NCBI GenBank assembly: GCA_036927565.1
Contig: JAYESD010000010.1
Coordinates: 117,334,866 to 117,398,865 of the forward strand
DNA length: 64,000 nt
Source: Tuctoria greenei
Taxonomy: Eukaryota > Streptophyta > Magnoliopsida > Poales > Poaceae
Direction of reading: 5' to 3'
Positions 21,847 to 33,065 of this stretch are shown here, in pieces. Numbering within the stretch: position 1 is the first letter of the stretch; every line of letters starts with the position of its first letter. Below the pieces are notes generated by a model. That model did not search any database, had not been told where the DNA came from, and saw only the letters and a program-made list of their open reading frames with translations. The position numbers and the translations under genes were made by a program.

Positions 21847-23386
21847 TGCTTGTTGGTAGGTTTTGATTCTTAAATGAATGTCCACAAGCGCACAGAAACT
21901 ATTGATGTAGCATTGTCTCTTTAAAGAGTATTCCTAAAGGGTGTCATTTATATTTTTCCAAAGAAGGCTAGATGGCAGTAAAACAATCATCACGTGGAAG
22001 GGCTAAGTTGGTCTAGGTAGGGTTCTAGCAAGGATGGGTTTAAAGACAAGTTGAGGTAGTGTGACACACACAAGAGCATTCTATCCTAAGGGAATAAATG
22101 AGGTAATAGAGGAACTAGACTAAGAGTTAGGTAGAGACTCCTCCTATGCTTCTAATGTACATATACATAGCCTAAGTTAGTTACTAATGATCATATTAAT
22201 TATGAATTTTCATGCTAAGTAGATTAACACATCGGGCACGGGTTTACCCCTAGCAACACTAGACGACTCCCGCCAACAGCCTGTGGCATAGCCGAGCATG
22301 GAGGATTACAAAGGACAGATATGGTTGTCACCACCTACTGCCCACCTCTTCAATTTTTGGGTCCACGATACATTCAATGCTACTCTCTATCCTAGCACCA
22401 TGCTAGCATATTAAGTAATTACCTTAAGAGCCTAGGCACAAGGCATCCTAAGGCAATGAACTAAATCATCGTTGAACCAATGTTAATTCATATCATAAGT
22501 GATTCATGTTAACATAATCATATCAAAGCTAATTAGACTATAGTGGAGGTTTATAGTGTTTATGATAATGTAATCAGAATGGTATAGCACAACCATAAAT
22601 ACTACTCCTACCACATACATGGAATCCACAATCAAACAAGAAACACTTCATCCAAGTATATGAATAATAGTAGACTAAAGATATCATCTTTATTATAAAT
22701 AATGTCACAAATATAAATAGGAATATGGGAGACATACCTTTCCCAATTGGGAAGAGACCCCTTCTACTCCTCTCCTACTTGGACTATGGACTAGAGACTC
22801 TCCTCTCTACAACCTATACTCATCTAAACCTATGCAGAGTAGTGATTACAAATGATGAATACTCAAGTGGTGTGTGTTGAAGTGAGGAGTCCTATTTATA
22901 GCTTGGAGAATGGTCAGTTCCCACCACCAAAAGTGCGCGAATCAGTCACCCATGACCACTTCAAGCCGGGAGAAGCCACCACGTGGAGTTTGACCGAGAA
23001 AGGCGCCCGGAACTAGTCGACCAACTAGGGGATCGCCGGACCTAGTCCTAGCTCCTTTTGCGGATTGCTTTCTCCAGGTGACTGATAGGTGGGTCCCATT
23101 AACTGATATTGGTGCTACACCGTTGGATGGCCTCGAATACTTCTGTTTGTGGGCCATTTGATCCATGTGGTGTCACGTGTCATCGCTTGATTGGGTGAAA
23201 TGATATTTTATAGGATCTATCCCCTTGTTTCACTTCATTTCTGCATAGAATCCCTTCATGCACTACTTTCTTCATGGACAAGTGGAAATAGGTTAAATAG
23301 AAAGGTGATGTGTGCAAGAAATGACAATTCCTTCACATAATTGAGTTATATTGATGGGTGAAATTGGTGTATAATAGCCGTCAAAA
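21847..23386 (-). repeat. Athila-like LTR
   Basis: About 1,540 bp, diverged but collinear with 11899-13463 (shared ATCGGGCACGGG, GGAGGATTACAAAGGACAGA, CTTCTACTCCT and TATTTATA). On the minus strand it begins near TTTTGACGGC (a changed TGTTGACGG) and was inserted into the Tat-like pol gene at 23387. Confidence 0.75.
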
Positions 23387-25027
23387 GTCACCAAGAAACT
23401 GAGGAGCTTATCCGGGTGGAGCTTCGTATGCGTCAAGCGCAGCTTGTCGAAGACAGCTTGCAGATTGTCAAGGAGTGACTCCTTGTTTTTCACCTTGACG
23501 GCGATGTCATCGACATAGACCTCCACCAAGTCCCTAATGAGCTCTCCAAATGATTTGTGCATGGCTCGCACAGAAGTTGAAGCAGCTTTTTGAAATCAAA
23601 AGGCATGGCAGTGTAACAATATAACCCATCTACTGTAATAAAAGCAGTATGATCTTCATCTTCCATAGACATTTGTATCTGATGATATCCAGAATACGCA
23701 TCTAGGAAACACAATAACTCACACCCGGAGGTAGAATCCACTAACTGATCTATTCTAGGAAGTGGAAATGGGTCCTTTAGGCATGCCTTATTCAAGGTGG
23801 TGTCGTCCATGCACATACGAAGCTTCCCGTCAGCCTTGGGTTTGCCAGCCACCGTGGATGGTGAACCTCCCAGATGAAACTAGCATTGAGCAGCTTCTTG
23901 ATTTCTTGTCTGATGAAGTTCTACCGCTCAACGGATTGCTTCTGGGGCTTCTGATGCACTGGCCGTGCATCGGGGTATATCTTTAGGCTATGCTCGATCA
24001 CCTCCATGCAATGCCATGCAAACACGTCCACATTCGCCTAGAGGAAAGTGACGACTACAAGTTCTTATTTGTCATCCAGACCTCCTGATATACGAGTAGT
24101 CTGGGCAGCATCGGAACCAATTTGGACGACTTTGACGGGGATGTTGGTGTCGCCGCTTGGTTGCACGCGAGGTGCAGAAGTTGAGCTACGCTGATGTGAG
24201 CTCAAAGGTTGTTGAGCTGGTCGCTCCTTGTCAGATTCTTCTTCCTGCGCTGTTGCAAGCGCGTGAAGTTCCTTCAGCGCAGTGACCCCAGTAGTACGAT
24301 CCCTACGGATTCGGCGGACGTCTGAAGGAGTCGACATCTTCAACACCAGGTAGTCATAATAAGCTACGACCATGAACTTATACAGGGCTGGCCTGCCTAG
24401 GATGGCGTTGAAGGGAAGGCTGATGTGTGCCACATCACAAACTAGCTTCTCAGACCTATAGGTTTCTCTGGTCCCAGAAGTCACTGGGAGTGTAATTGAT
24501 ACGAGAGGAGTGAGAGCTCCTAGACCGACAATGGAGAAAGGACGTGAGGGCCTAAGGTCCAATAAGCTGAGTTGGAGCTTCGTGAAAGCCGCGAAGCTAA
24601 GTAGGTTGAGCGCCGCACCTCCATCCACCAGGACGTGGTAGAGCTGGATGTTGTTGGTGATAGGAGAAACCATCAAGGGCAACTGACCAGCTCCGGTCAT
24701 GTTCTTCAAGCAATACAAAGCATCGAAGGTGATAGGGGTGTCCATCCACTTCTGATGAGGTTCTACCTTGGTGGTGGGAGCTATGGTAGCCATCTCCCGA
24801 TGCATCGTTTTGAGGATACGCCGGGAGGTAATATCCGAGGACCCTCCATATATCATATGGAGAGTCTTCCGACGTTTATTGTCGGAGATGTCAGAGTCAT
24901 CATCCATAGTGTTGTAGATAGCCTTTAGGGACTTCTTGGCATCCTGGAAGCCAAGCTCCTGTTCTGGCAGATTTTCTTCGACCTTCTGGTTCCCTTTCCC
25001 TTGGCGGAAAGGGGTTTTTCTTGACAC
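23387..25027 (-). pseudogene. Tat-like gypsy protease-RT, truncated in RT
   Basis: The protease frame (24065-25027, 320 codons) has the active site VDGGAALNLLS and a later ILGRPALYKFM. Between 24065 and 23860 the reading continues with several stops as DVFAWHCMEVIEHSLK and EIKKLLNASFIWEVHHP, the usual entry into RT. RT follows with KADGKLRMCMDDTTLNK, CFLDAYSGYHQIQM and, after a frameshift, the active site VYVDDIAVK. It ends at KLHPDKLLSFL, where the Athila-like LTR (23386) interrupts it. RNase H and integrase are gone. The second copy differs here by one His/Tyr change in the protease frame. Confidence 0.75.
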
Positions 25028-26460
25028 TCATTGCTGCGTTCAATGAGCCGCTGGACCTCACAACAGTCTTCGAGGTTATGGGTTTTTGTCTTGTGGATTG
25101 GACACCACATCTTCTTATCGTCACCTTCCTAAGTCGACGATCGGGGTCGTTTTTCAGGGCATGGCCCCTGTCCACTAGGAGCTGCAGCTGCAGTAGCAGT
25201 AGGTGTCTCGGCCAACGACTTCTTCTAGCCGTTGGACTTCTTCTTCTTCTTCTTTCCACTGCCTGAGGCAGTAGCTTCAGCTTTATAGGAGGATTTGCCA
25301 GCCTCCACAGCTGGTTTCGAGTGCATCTCCCGACCCTCTGTAGCCCTAGCGCATTTGTCGGCTAGGCTGAAGAGCTTTGTGACGCTGTTGACGTCTTTAG
25401 TTGCCAGCTTCTCCAACATCTTTTTATCTCTAACTCCCTGTCGAAATGCGACAATGACAGAGGCATTGGAGATAGAAGGGATAGTGTTCCGTACCTAAGA
25501 AAACCACTGGATGAATGATCACAACGATTCTCCCGCCTTCTGCTGTATGACAAATAAGTCCAGCTTTGCACCAAGTCGGGTGTAGGAGCTCTCGAAGTTG
25601 GCAGTGAACTGGTGACAAAGTTCACCCCAATTATAGATGGAGTCAGGAGAGAGATTCATGAACCAGGACCTTGTTGTCCCAGTTAGAGCCACACGGAAGT
25701 AGTTAGCCATCACAGCCTCATTGCGTCCAATCGTGAGGATGGCGGTGGAGTAGATTTGAAGAAATTAGATGGGATTGACTGTCCCGTCGTACTTCTTCGG
25801 CATATGAGGCCGAAACTTAGGTGGCCAATTGGCCATGCGAAAATGCATGGCAAGGGCCGAACAACCAGCCTCCACTTTCAAAGGAGAAGTGTTTTCCCGA
25901 GCTTCCCGCCTCTCACGGGTGCGATCCATGAGGACACAACCATCTTGCCTCATATACCGGCAATCGAGCTCCGACCGGAGATCATGCATCGAGAGGCTCG
26001 ATGTCGTATGAGTGCGGCATGCCCCAGAGGGCAGTGACATCACTTGCTAGGAGGGCGCACGTCTCTTGTGCTGTGATGCCTTAAGACCAAGTCTTCCAGA
26101 CAAGGTTCTATTCCTTGAAGGTGTCTGCCCAGCAGGGGGCAGGCCTTGGTTACTGATGGCATTGGCTGCAGCTGCAACCAAATAATCCACATCAGTGTGC
26201 CATTGTTCCATCGCGCTTTGAGGAGCCCCGGGCGATGGAGGACGCTGGAGAAGAGTTTGCGCTGCGTTCAACGCGTTCTCAGGGTTGTTCATCGATGCAG
26301 TGACTGACGCGAACACACCATCTTGATGTGGGGTGGAGGTGGTGATGGAATGACACCTGCCGGGACAACAATGTTAGCTAGCTTCTACACGTTGGAGGGA
26401 TTTCCTCCAGCAGGTTGCTCAGCCATACCATTGGATGAAGTTGCGGTGGAGTTCACCATC
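25028..26460 (-). pseudogene. Tat-like gypsy gag, frameshifted
   Basis: On the minus strand the leader codes for MFASVTASMNNPENALNAAQ (26316) and AMEQWHTDVDYLVAAAANAI. The capsid domain is scattered over three frames: FRPHMPKKYDGTVNP (about 25790), YFRVALTGTTRSWFMNL, YNWGELCHQFTANFE, then KKMLEKLATKDVNSVTKLF and a Lys-rich linker (GKKKKKKSNG). A Cys/His segment WCPIHKTKTHNLEDCCEVQ lies near 25100. At least three frameshifts make it non-functional. The order gag to protease is that of a Tat/RIRE2-type polyprotein. Confidence 0.7.
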
Positions 26461-26474
26461 TTGAGATCTTAGCT

Positions 26475-26492
26475 CCCCTTCCTAACGCGCCA
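26475..26492 (-). other. PBS of the Tat-like element
   Basis: The minus strand TGGCGCGTTAGGAAGGGG sits two bases from the LTR end at 26495, in the position and with the TGGCGC start of a PBS. I cannot name the matching tRNA with confidence. Confidence 0.55.
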
Positions 26493-26494
26493 AA

Positions 26495-27344
26495 TGTCGA
26501 AGTGTGTAAATGACACTTCCCCCAGTACTACTAAAGTGTAGTCCGCGGAAGTTCGTATTTGGATGGGACGCGTAAGATCTAGAACAAGATGATGACACAG
26601 AGGTTTTTACGTGGGTCGGGCCGTCTGAGCATAATACCCTACTCCACGGGGTGGTTGTTGATTGAGTATGTGTGTCTGTGGCGAGTGTCAGAGGTTGCTT
26701 GTATGCGTGTGAGCTTAGTCTTTCTCTACCGTGCAACACATCCCTTTTATATGCTAAGATCTGCCCGTTACAATATTTGCTTGGTTTGACAGGTGGCCCC
26801 GGCTGTAATAATCCACCTATACAGGATCTACATGCATAATCCTGATTAACAGACTAATAACACACATTAATGGCGGTGTTATCAGGCTTGACAGTTGTCT
26901 AATTGTGCATCATTAATGCTAAATTAATGATGCGTTAAGTGGGTCTTGTAATGGTTGTTTTAATAGACTCTTGAATGTCCGTACCATTAGAGATCATGTA
27001 GTCATTGCAGGCTTTGGTCCGGAGGTACAACACGTGGCAGCTCTGGAGCTTCCCTCTGCGGGAAGGTAGCTCCAGAGCCACTTGATGCGTGGCAGCATCG
27101 GAGCTTCCCTCTACTGGGGGTTAGGTCCGGGGTTGCTAGACACATGGCGGGACCGGAGCTTTCCTGTGAAGGGAGGTAGGTCCGCTCCCGCAGGACACGT
27201 GGTAGCACCAGAGCTACCTAAACGAGAGATGTAGGACCAGTGCTGTCAGATGTGTGTTGTTTTCGGAAGTCTTCGACTCGGACATAGGAATTCCTTGGTT
27301 TTAAGTGTGGTATCAGGGAGTACCTGATATCTAGGGTACCAACA
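26495..27344 (-). repeat. 5' LTR of the Tat-like element
   Basis: 850 bp. The minus strand starts TGTTGGTACCC at 27344 and ends TTCGACA at 26495, next to the PBS. A fragment of its 3' tip recurs at 3847-3917. The upstream (U3) half contains four 55-bp tandem repeats (27030-27249). Confidence 0.75.
27030..27249 (-). repeat. Four 55-bp U3 repeats with G-box-like cores
   Basis: Units start at 27030, 27085, 27140 and 27195, each exactly 55 bp apart, and a trace of a fifth start appears at 27250. Each unit begins with ACACGTGGCAG or a variant (ATGCGTGGCAG, ACACATGGCGG, ACACGTGGTAG). Two keep a perfect CACGTG, the core bound by plant bZIP and bHLH factors. In U3 such repeats usually act as enhancers. 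Confidence 0.75.
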
Positions 27345-28254
27345 GTGGCGATGAAGCAGGCAGAAGGTGGTCCTGGTATTCCAGGACGAGGTGACGAAGA
27401 CGATGAAACAGGAGGCGATGGGTGGTCCAGCTAGATCGATCGAGTCTGGAACCGAGAAAAAAGAGTTAGAGGTAGAAGTTATTGGGTCCTTGAGCCTTTA
27501 AAATAATGGCCTCTACGGCCCACGGCGCCCTCACCTGTGACTCCCGTCTGCCGCCGCGTCCTTCTTCGATCCTTGTCGTCATCTCCGATCTCCGCCCTTC
27601 TCGATCCTCCGCTCAGTGCTCGCCTGAGGCAACCGCCCTCCTCGATTCCGGTCGCCTCCGTGGCCTCCGCTCACCTGAGGCAACCGTCTCTATCCTCTGC
27701 TTTCATGCTCTGGCCTCCTCTCTCCTGTTGTGCCCCACCTTTTGTCCTGGAGGCCTAACCCTCGCCTAGGTGCCTAGTCATCCAGGTGGCCAGCGAGCGT
27801 GTAGGCGTCCAGACCATGTTTTATAATCCTGGACATACCATGTACACCGAAGCTCTGGTGCACAAATCCGTATTTGCCGCAGGCATTGCTTCCATGCTCG
27901 TCGCCGCCACGTTTGTCTCAGATGCCACCGGCCACCCCGATGTTAGATCTGAGAACATGATCGTCGAAATTGTGCAGATCCAAGCCACATCTGCTGCCAC
28001 GCCCATGTCTCCCGCCATTGTCGACAGTCACGGCCGGACGTCTTTGTCCCCACTGCGTCGGCACCCGCACGTCCTAGGCTCCTCTGGCCTATGCTCAGCG
28101 CTAGCGGTCATCGCCGTTCCCACCATCGTCGTAGCGCACGGACACCGCATCAGCGAAGCCACACCCATTCTACATGCGACAGTTTGGTATCCGGCGATTG
28201 CTCAAGCAGCCGCGTTCTCCACCTCGAGTATGGTGACAAGATGATTCCCTCCAT
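27345..28254 (+). other. GC-rich chimeric segment upstream of the Ca2+-ATPase fragment
   Basis: Contains a Ser/Pro/Arg-rich frame (27506-27769) and a 152-codon frame (27786-28244, starting at GTG) with alternating hydrophobic and small residues (SVFAAGIASMLVAATF). Neither resembles the N-terminal part of a Ca2+-ATPase or any family I recognise. Base composition is much richer in GC than the flanks, like a 5' exon or captured coding sequence. It could be the first exon(s) of a chimeric gene-capture transcript. Confidence 0.4.
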
Positions 28255-28623
28255 CAGCAACACGAATCCTTATCTTTCTGGTGTTTGCAAGTTTGTTGGC
28301 TTGTGTATGGCAGGTGGTATTAAGATCTGCATGGTTACCGGTAATAATCTTCAAACTGCAAGAGCCATTGCCCTCGCCTCGAGAGCGGAATACTTACTGA
28401 TCCCAATGTGTCAGAGCCTGTTATTATTGAAGGATAGACTTTTCGAGCGCTTTCAGACTTAGAAATGGAGAAAGTTGCAGTAAAATATTCCATAATGAGA
28501 GGTCTTCTTCTAATGATAAACTTTTACTTGGCATTGAAGTCAAGAGGTCATGTTGTTGCTCCAACTGGACATAGCACAAATGACGCCCCAACACTACACG
28601 AGGTATATATTAGTCTTAGATTA

Positions 28624-29892
28624 TGTTTGGAACCTTTAAAACTAATAGTTAGAGCATCTCCAACCCATTAGCTATATGGTGTGTTATCATATTATTTAGC
28701 AAATCTAGAGCAAAAATCATCTCCAACCGGTTTGCTATTAGGGTAGCTACTTTTAGCCATTTGCTATATGGAGCTCCCAGTGTGCTACTAGTAGCAAATG
28801 CTATCCGGTTTGCTATCCCCGATTTCTGCTACATTATCGCCGTTTCCGTTGCAAAATAGTCGTTGAAAATTAGCCGTTAGAAATACAACCGTTGAAAAAT
28901 AGTCGTTAGAATATAACCATTGAAAAATAGCTGTTAGAAATACAACCGTTACAATATAGCCATTGCAACAATGTTATTTGAATTTTAAAATAATTATTAT
29001 ATATTAATAAAATATGAAAAATTTTAATATAGCACATCATATAGCAAACGGGTTGGAGATGCTCATGGAATGAGATGCTAAATGTGGATATCATATTTGC
29101 TTTTTGAAAGAATAGCAAACCAAAAATAGCAAACGGGTTGGAGATGCTCTTAGCTGCTAAAAATTAGCTATGAGGTTCCAAACCGTCCAACTAATAGCAC
29201 TCCTAATTATTAGCAGACCCTTCAACTAATAATAATCTCATTAGCTGGTCCAACCTAGCTAATCCTAGCTAATTGTTGCCTAATGTCTATTTTGCCATTG
29301 ATTTCTTTCCTCCCTCTTCATCCCATACGCGCGGCCGCACCGCCGCTCTAGCCAGCACGTGCCTCACACGTTTGCACCGCCGCCTATCACCCATAGCCCA
29401 GTGCAAAGCACTGCGGCCGTAGGCCCCTAGCCCAGCACAGAGCAGTGTCGTCGTAGCCCACCGCCCTAGTGCACTAGCGCCTCCTACCGCGGACTGTAGC
29501 CCGTACGTGCAAGCACGGCATCCCGTGTACACGTGGCAGCACCACCAGCTTATGTTCTGATGAGTGTACCCAGCCTACCATCCGGCCACTCCTGTGTACC
29601 TGCGCACGCGGCTCTCGTCGTTCCCGTTCTTGAGCAGCTAGCATGTTCTCAAAGTCACTAACTTTGCGGCTATCTGGAGTACACCAGCAAATGAAAAGGA
29701 CCAGAGATGCTAGCATGCATCACATCTGATGAGGGTTCAATTTAGAGGCACAACAGTCAATTAGTATCTAGAAACAAAATTAGTTCTAGTGGTTTCAAAC
29801 AACCTCTAGCTAATAATTAGCTAGCTAATTATTAGTTGGTCTAATCCAGCTAATAGATTATTACCTAGCTAAGAATTAGGAAGTTCCAAACA
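28624..29892. mobile_element. Outer TIR element in the ATPase intron
   Basis: Left end TGTTTGGAACCTTTAAAACT and right end ...AGGAAGTTCCAAACA are imperfect inverted repeats, with TTAGCTAG-like palindromic sequence inside both ends (29170-29270 and 29805-29870). The core (29290-29600) is a GC-rich stretch without a recognised gene. It looks like a MITE-like element that took up foreign sequence. Target-site duplication is not clear. Confidence 0.5.
28652..29149. mobile_element. Tourist-like MITE nested in the outer element
   Basis: 498 bp with terminal inverted repeats GAGCATCTCCAACCCATTAG and its complement-like partner ending GGAGATGCTC, flanked by TTA on both sides (28649-28651 and 29150-29152). 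The TTA target and TIR start are typical of PIF/Harbinger-derived Tourist elements. A third TIR copy lies inside at about 29043-29066. The interior has repeated AACCGTTGAAAAATAG-type motifs. Confidence 0.75.
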
Positions 29893-30560
29893 GGGCCTTC
29901 GACTGTCCGCGCTGGCATACTGTAAAGCATATTAGATATGTGTAAATTTAGAGTAGGTACTGTAAAAATAGATGAAAAATAGTGCGGATAGACTTACAAT
30001 GGGCATTCAGGAACTGAAGTTGCCAAAGAGAATTCTGTTATTATTATCTTGGATGACAATTTTGAAGGGTTGTCAGATGGGGGCGTTCAGTGTATGCAAA
30101 CATCCGGATGTTTATACAGTTCCAGCGAACGGTCAATGTTGCGGCTCTCATAATTACCGTAGTTGCTGCAGTCAGTTCGGGAAATGTGCCATTGAATGCT
30201 GTTCAGTTGCTGTGGGATAACCTAATCATGTATACTCTGGAGCCCTTGCATTAGCGACTGAACCACCACCTGCCCGTCTTATGCAGAGGCCACCAGTTAG
30301 CCCTTGATAACGAATATTATGTAGAGAAACTTGATAATCATTTTCTTAAAAAAAAAGAAACTTGATCATTATGGCTTGTTTCAAGTTTCAGTCCTCATTA
30401 CTCTCAACTTCAAGGAAATTAGCCTCTTGCAGATGAAAAATGATAATCCAGCACTTGCAGACAAAGTGAAAAACATGTTCATATTCAACACATTTGTTCA
30501 CTGTCAGGTGTTCATTGAATGCAATTCGCGTAAAATGAGCTGAACAAATTCAAGGGCATA

Positions 30561-30697
30561 GATGTCTGCTTTGCTGACACTTGCTATTCTTTCTATGTTC
30601 TGTTCCATATAACACGTCCTCCAGAGATCGATCAGCACATGAGCGACATCCTCATTCATGCTCGAGGACGAGCTTTTCGTAAGAGTGAGACATATCA
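30561..30697. other. Short unassigned spacer
   Basis: Sequence between the ATPase fragment and the copia-like LTR. It contains CTCGAGGACGAGC, which resembles the sequence before the PPT of some plant LTR elements, but no PPT is clear. Confidence 0.4.
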
Positions 30698-31020
30698 TGT
30701 GTATCCTGAAATTAGGAAATAAATAAAGAGAGTCAGTGTCTAGTATATTAGGATTAGAAATAAAAGGAAAGTTGAAGATTAGTTCCATATTTAAAGATAG
30801 AGTCGGTTACATTACAGATAGTGCTAGTTTCCTTAATGTAATATGCAGACCGACTATATATTGTGGTCGGCGCACAGCGAATAAGAAAAGCAGGGAAGAA
30901 TTATAGCCCAAAGAAACTTGCCTCTTTACGCTGCCCCTGTTCATCGGCGACGTCAAGTGATGGCTCCTGCAACCAGTCGGTAGGTTCGGCAGCATTTACA
31001 AGAATGTTTGTGATATAACA
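30698..31020 (+). repeat. Solo or partial copia-type LTR
   Basis: Its right part (30845-31020) matches bases 1-130. The left boundary (TGTGTATCCTG) is a guess. It ends TGATATAACA and no PBS follows, so it is probably a solo LTR or a fragment. Confidence 0.5.
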
Positions 31021-31524
31021 TCTTATACTAGTCTTGTAAGTTGTATATCAAATTATTTGTTTATGATACATGTTCAGCTTGTGTACCGGCACCAAATCTT
31101 TGCATTGGTCTAGGGCTGGCTTCTGCATCTCTCACTTATGTAAAGTGATAATTTCTAGAGTGTATCAGTAGAACATAAACATCTTAGGCCCGCAAATTTC
31201 TTGGAATATCATGAATGAGAAGCCAGATTGGCATGAAATAGCATACTGATATTGTTTTCAAGCACTTGGCACTCTAACAAAAGAAAACAATATTTTGACA
31301 TGTTTTTTCATTCCTTCACATTTTTCTCCAAAATACGGTTGTCTATGTTTTTTAGTATTTATAAGATGGTGGGAATTTTTTTATAGATGCAACTATTAGC
31401 ATATGTATAAGAAAACAAATAAGTAGCTTCAACTATATTTCACCGGGCTACAAAAGGTCTTAGTTGTTCTAATTCCGGCGCTGGTTTGTATCCATCAGCA
31501 CGTTTCACCATGTGAGAAAGGCAC
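31021..31524. other. No feature seen
   Basis: AT-rich sequence without open frames, TIRs or recognised element ends. Confidence 0.6.
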
Positions 31525-32453
31525 ATCCGAGATGAGCCCAAATGAAGAACGGAGAAGAACAAACAGTGAGTCTTCGTCGTCGCGTCTCGCATTACGTAGT
31601 CATCAGAGACGGGAAGCAGGCATGTCGCTGATCAGTATAAGTGCGAGACAAGCTCAAAGATAGCGCATATCCTTTATTTGAGTCATACCAGATGTGCTTT
31701 ACAGAGTCATCGGAGACGAGCAACTTGCTCATTGCCTATCAGCATACATGCGAGACAAGCTCTAATACGGCGCGTCCAAGATTTTTTGACTGATCCGAGA
31801 CAGGCTTTATGGTAGCGCGTTGCAGATTTGTTGACTGATCTGAGACAGGCTTTAAGGAAGGTGGTATCCTTTATTTAGGTAATCTGAGACGATCTTTGTT
31901 ATAAATCATTGTGGAATGTTTACAGGCAGGGTCTCCTAGTAGGTGCCCCCACCCCTGATTATCCTGTTTGTCGGCTGCATCCTGGAGCTAGCCAGGATTT
32001 GGCAGCCGCATTACCAGTGTCAGCAACATACACATACAAGAACATATGTATAGCCAAAAAGATCACATTTTAAATTATATTGACCAATCAAATATTAATA
32101 AAGTGTCAATGGTTAGCAAGTATACTAATTATACAAATAATGCCCTCCCTATTCATCCTGATTACAAAGTAAGTAATTATACACATCGTAACTGTCATCA
32201 TCTAATCCTGTATACTATAGTGAAAATTCTCCCGATCAATGACTTTATTAACGATGAGCCTTCATTAACGATGCTCCAACTGAGACATCATAAAATTCAA
32301 TAAAATCACTGAAATCATATAAATATTATCAAATTGCAGTCACATTTGCTTAAACAGTCACATAAAGGGGCAAATATTTGAAGGCTTAGGAACAAATTGG
32401 TATACAATTGTAATAAATACATAAACTGTTAGTGAATGAAGAATCGAGCTTAC

Positions 32454-32705
32454 TTGTAGCACAGGCAGTTGGTGAGCATCTGCAAAGCATCAACAACGAA
32501 CTTGTTCTCATCATAAAGGACATGGTAGTGAGCTCGTTTGCTTGTTCCCTGAAAAAACAAACAAGTTACATTCCACTAATGCATTAATAGTCTGATAACA
32601 ATAACTCGTGAGAGCAACACAATTATCGCATAGGTAAAGCATGGCTACAGAGGTAGAAATCAAACTCACTGGGATGGCAAATGCTAGTGTCAACCACAGT
32701 TTCTG
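32454..32705 (-). pseudogene. Argonaute PIWI-domain fragment, two exons with intron
   Basis: Exon A (about 32705 to 32638) reads ETVVDTSICHPSEFDFYLCS then HA. Exon B (32548 to 32454) reads GTSKRAHYHVLYDENKF then VVDALQMLTNCLCY. Both match the conserved C-terminal PIWI region of plant Argonautes, including the catalytic-site histidine in HYHVL. The AGO1/AGO5 clade is closer than AGO4, which differs at the HAG, GT and LCY positions. Exon B has an intact acceptor (TTTTTTCAG) and donor (GTAAGC) and an open frame of 95 bases. The upstream and downstream exons are absent, so no slicer can be made. It lies inside an element with inverted subterminal repeats, consistent with transposon capture of genomic DNA. 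Confidence 0.8.
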
Positions 32706-33065
32706 AAGTTTCAAGGGTTTGCGAATCAAAATTCATAATATACATTGATAGTCAAAACAAATACTCACTTCTGCATTGGACATAAACAAGGAAGATGAAT
32801 GTGTTCCAGGACATCAAAAAGGGAGAACATTTCCACTTATGTGAAGGCGGTTGCATGCTCATACCGATTACCGAGGTCGGGGTCGAGGCGGCGAAGAGTT
32901 CTGGGGATAGGGGACGAGGCGGCATGCTCTGACATGCTCAACTCTCTGATGACGAAGGTCAAGGTCGAAGGTGGGGTCGAGGTCGACGGCGTCAGCGCGA
33001 CAATGACGAAGAGTGAGTTGAGGAAGAGGGACACCGGCAGCATGCTCAGGAGTTGCGGTTTCTAG
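32706..33065. other. GC-rich segment, possibly another captured exon
   Basis: After about 90 AT-rich bases, 32799-33065 is GC-rich with a GTCGAGG-type subrepeat and open frames on both strands (88 codons plus, 68 codons minus). No recognised domain. It may be captured coding sequence like the neighbouring AGO exons. Confidence 0.35.

Larger units (their letters stand above)
28255..30560 (+). pseudogene. P2B (ACA-type) plasma-membrane/endomembrane Ca2+-ATPase fragment
   Basis: Conceptual reading across frames gives GGIKICMVTGNNLQTARAIA, DPNVSEPVIIEG, then RGHVVAPTGHSTNDAPTLHE, the hinge region of P-type ATPases with the usual TGDGTND motif altered. After an intron it gives MGIQ, IIILDDNF, NVAALII, SSGNVPLNAVQLLW, LALATEPP, MQRPPV, then VLITLNFKEISLL and ADKVKNMFIFNTFVHCQVF, ending at ELNKFKG. 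These are the P-domain end and transmembrane segments 5-9 of autoinhibited Ca2+-ATPases. The N-terminal regulatory domain and the DKTGT phosphorylation site are absent. Frameshifts, an in-frame TAG in the MWRNL motif and altered hinge residues make it a pseudogene. The GT donor at 28603 keeps a normal exon end, and the intron (to about 29983) was enlarged by MITEs. Confidence 0.75.

Noticed and set aside
24635..25266. Plus-strand frames over the Tat-like gag-protease
   Set aside because: Antisense to a well-supported minus-strand protease with the VDGGAALNLL site.
27786..28244. 152-codon frame as a membrane protein gene
   Set aside because: It starts at GTG, shows no defined transmembrane pattern or homology I recognise, and sits in a chimeric captured segment.
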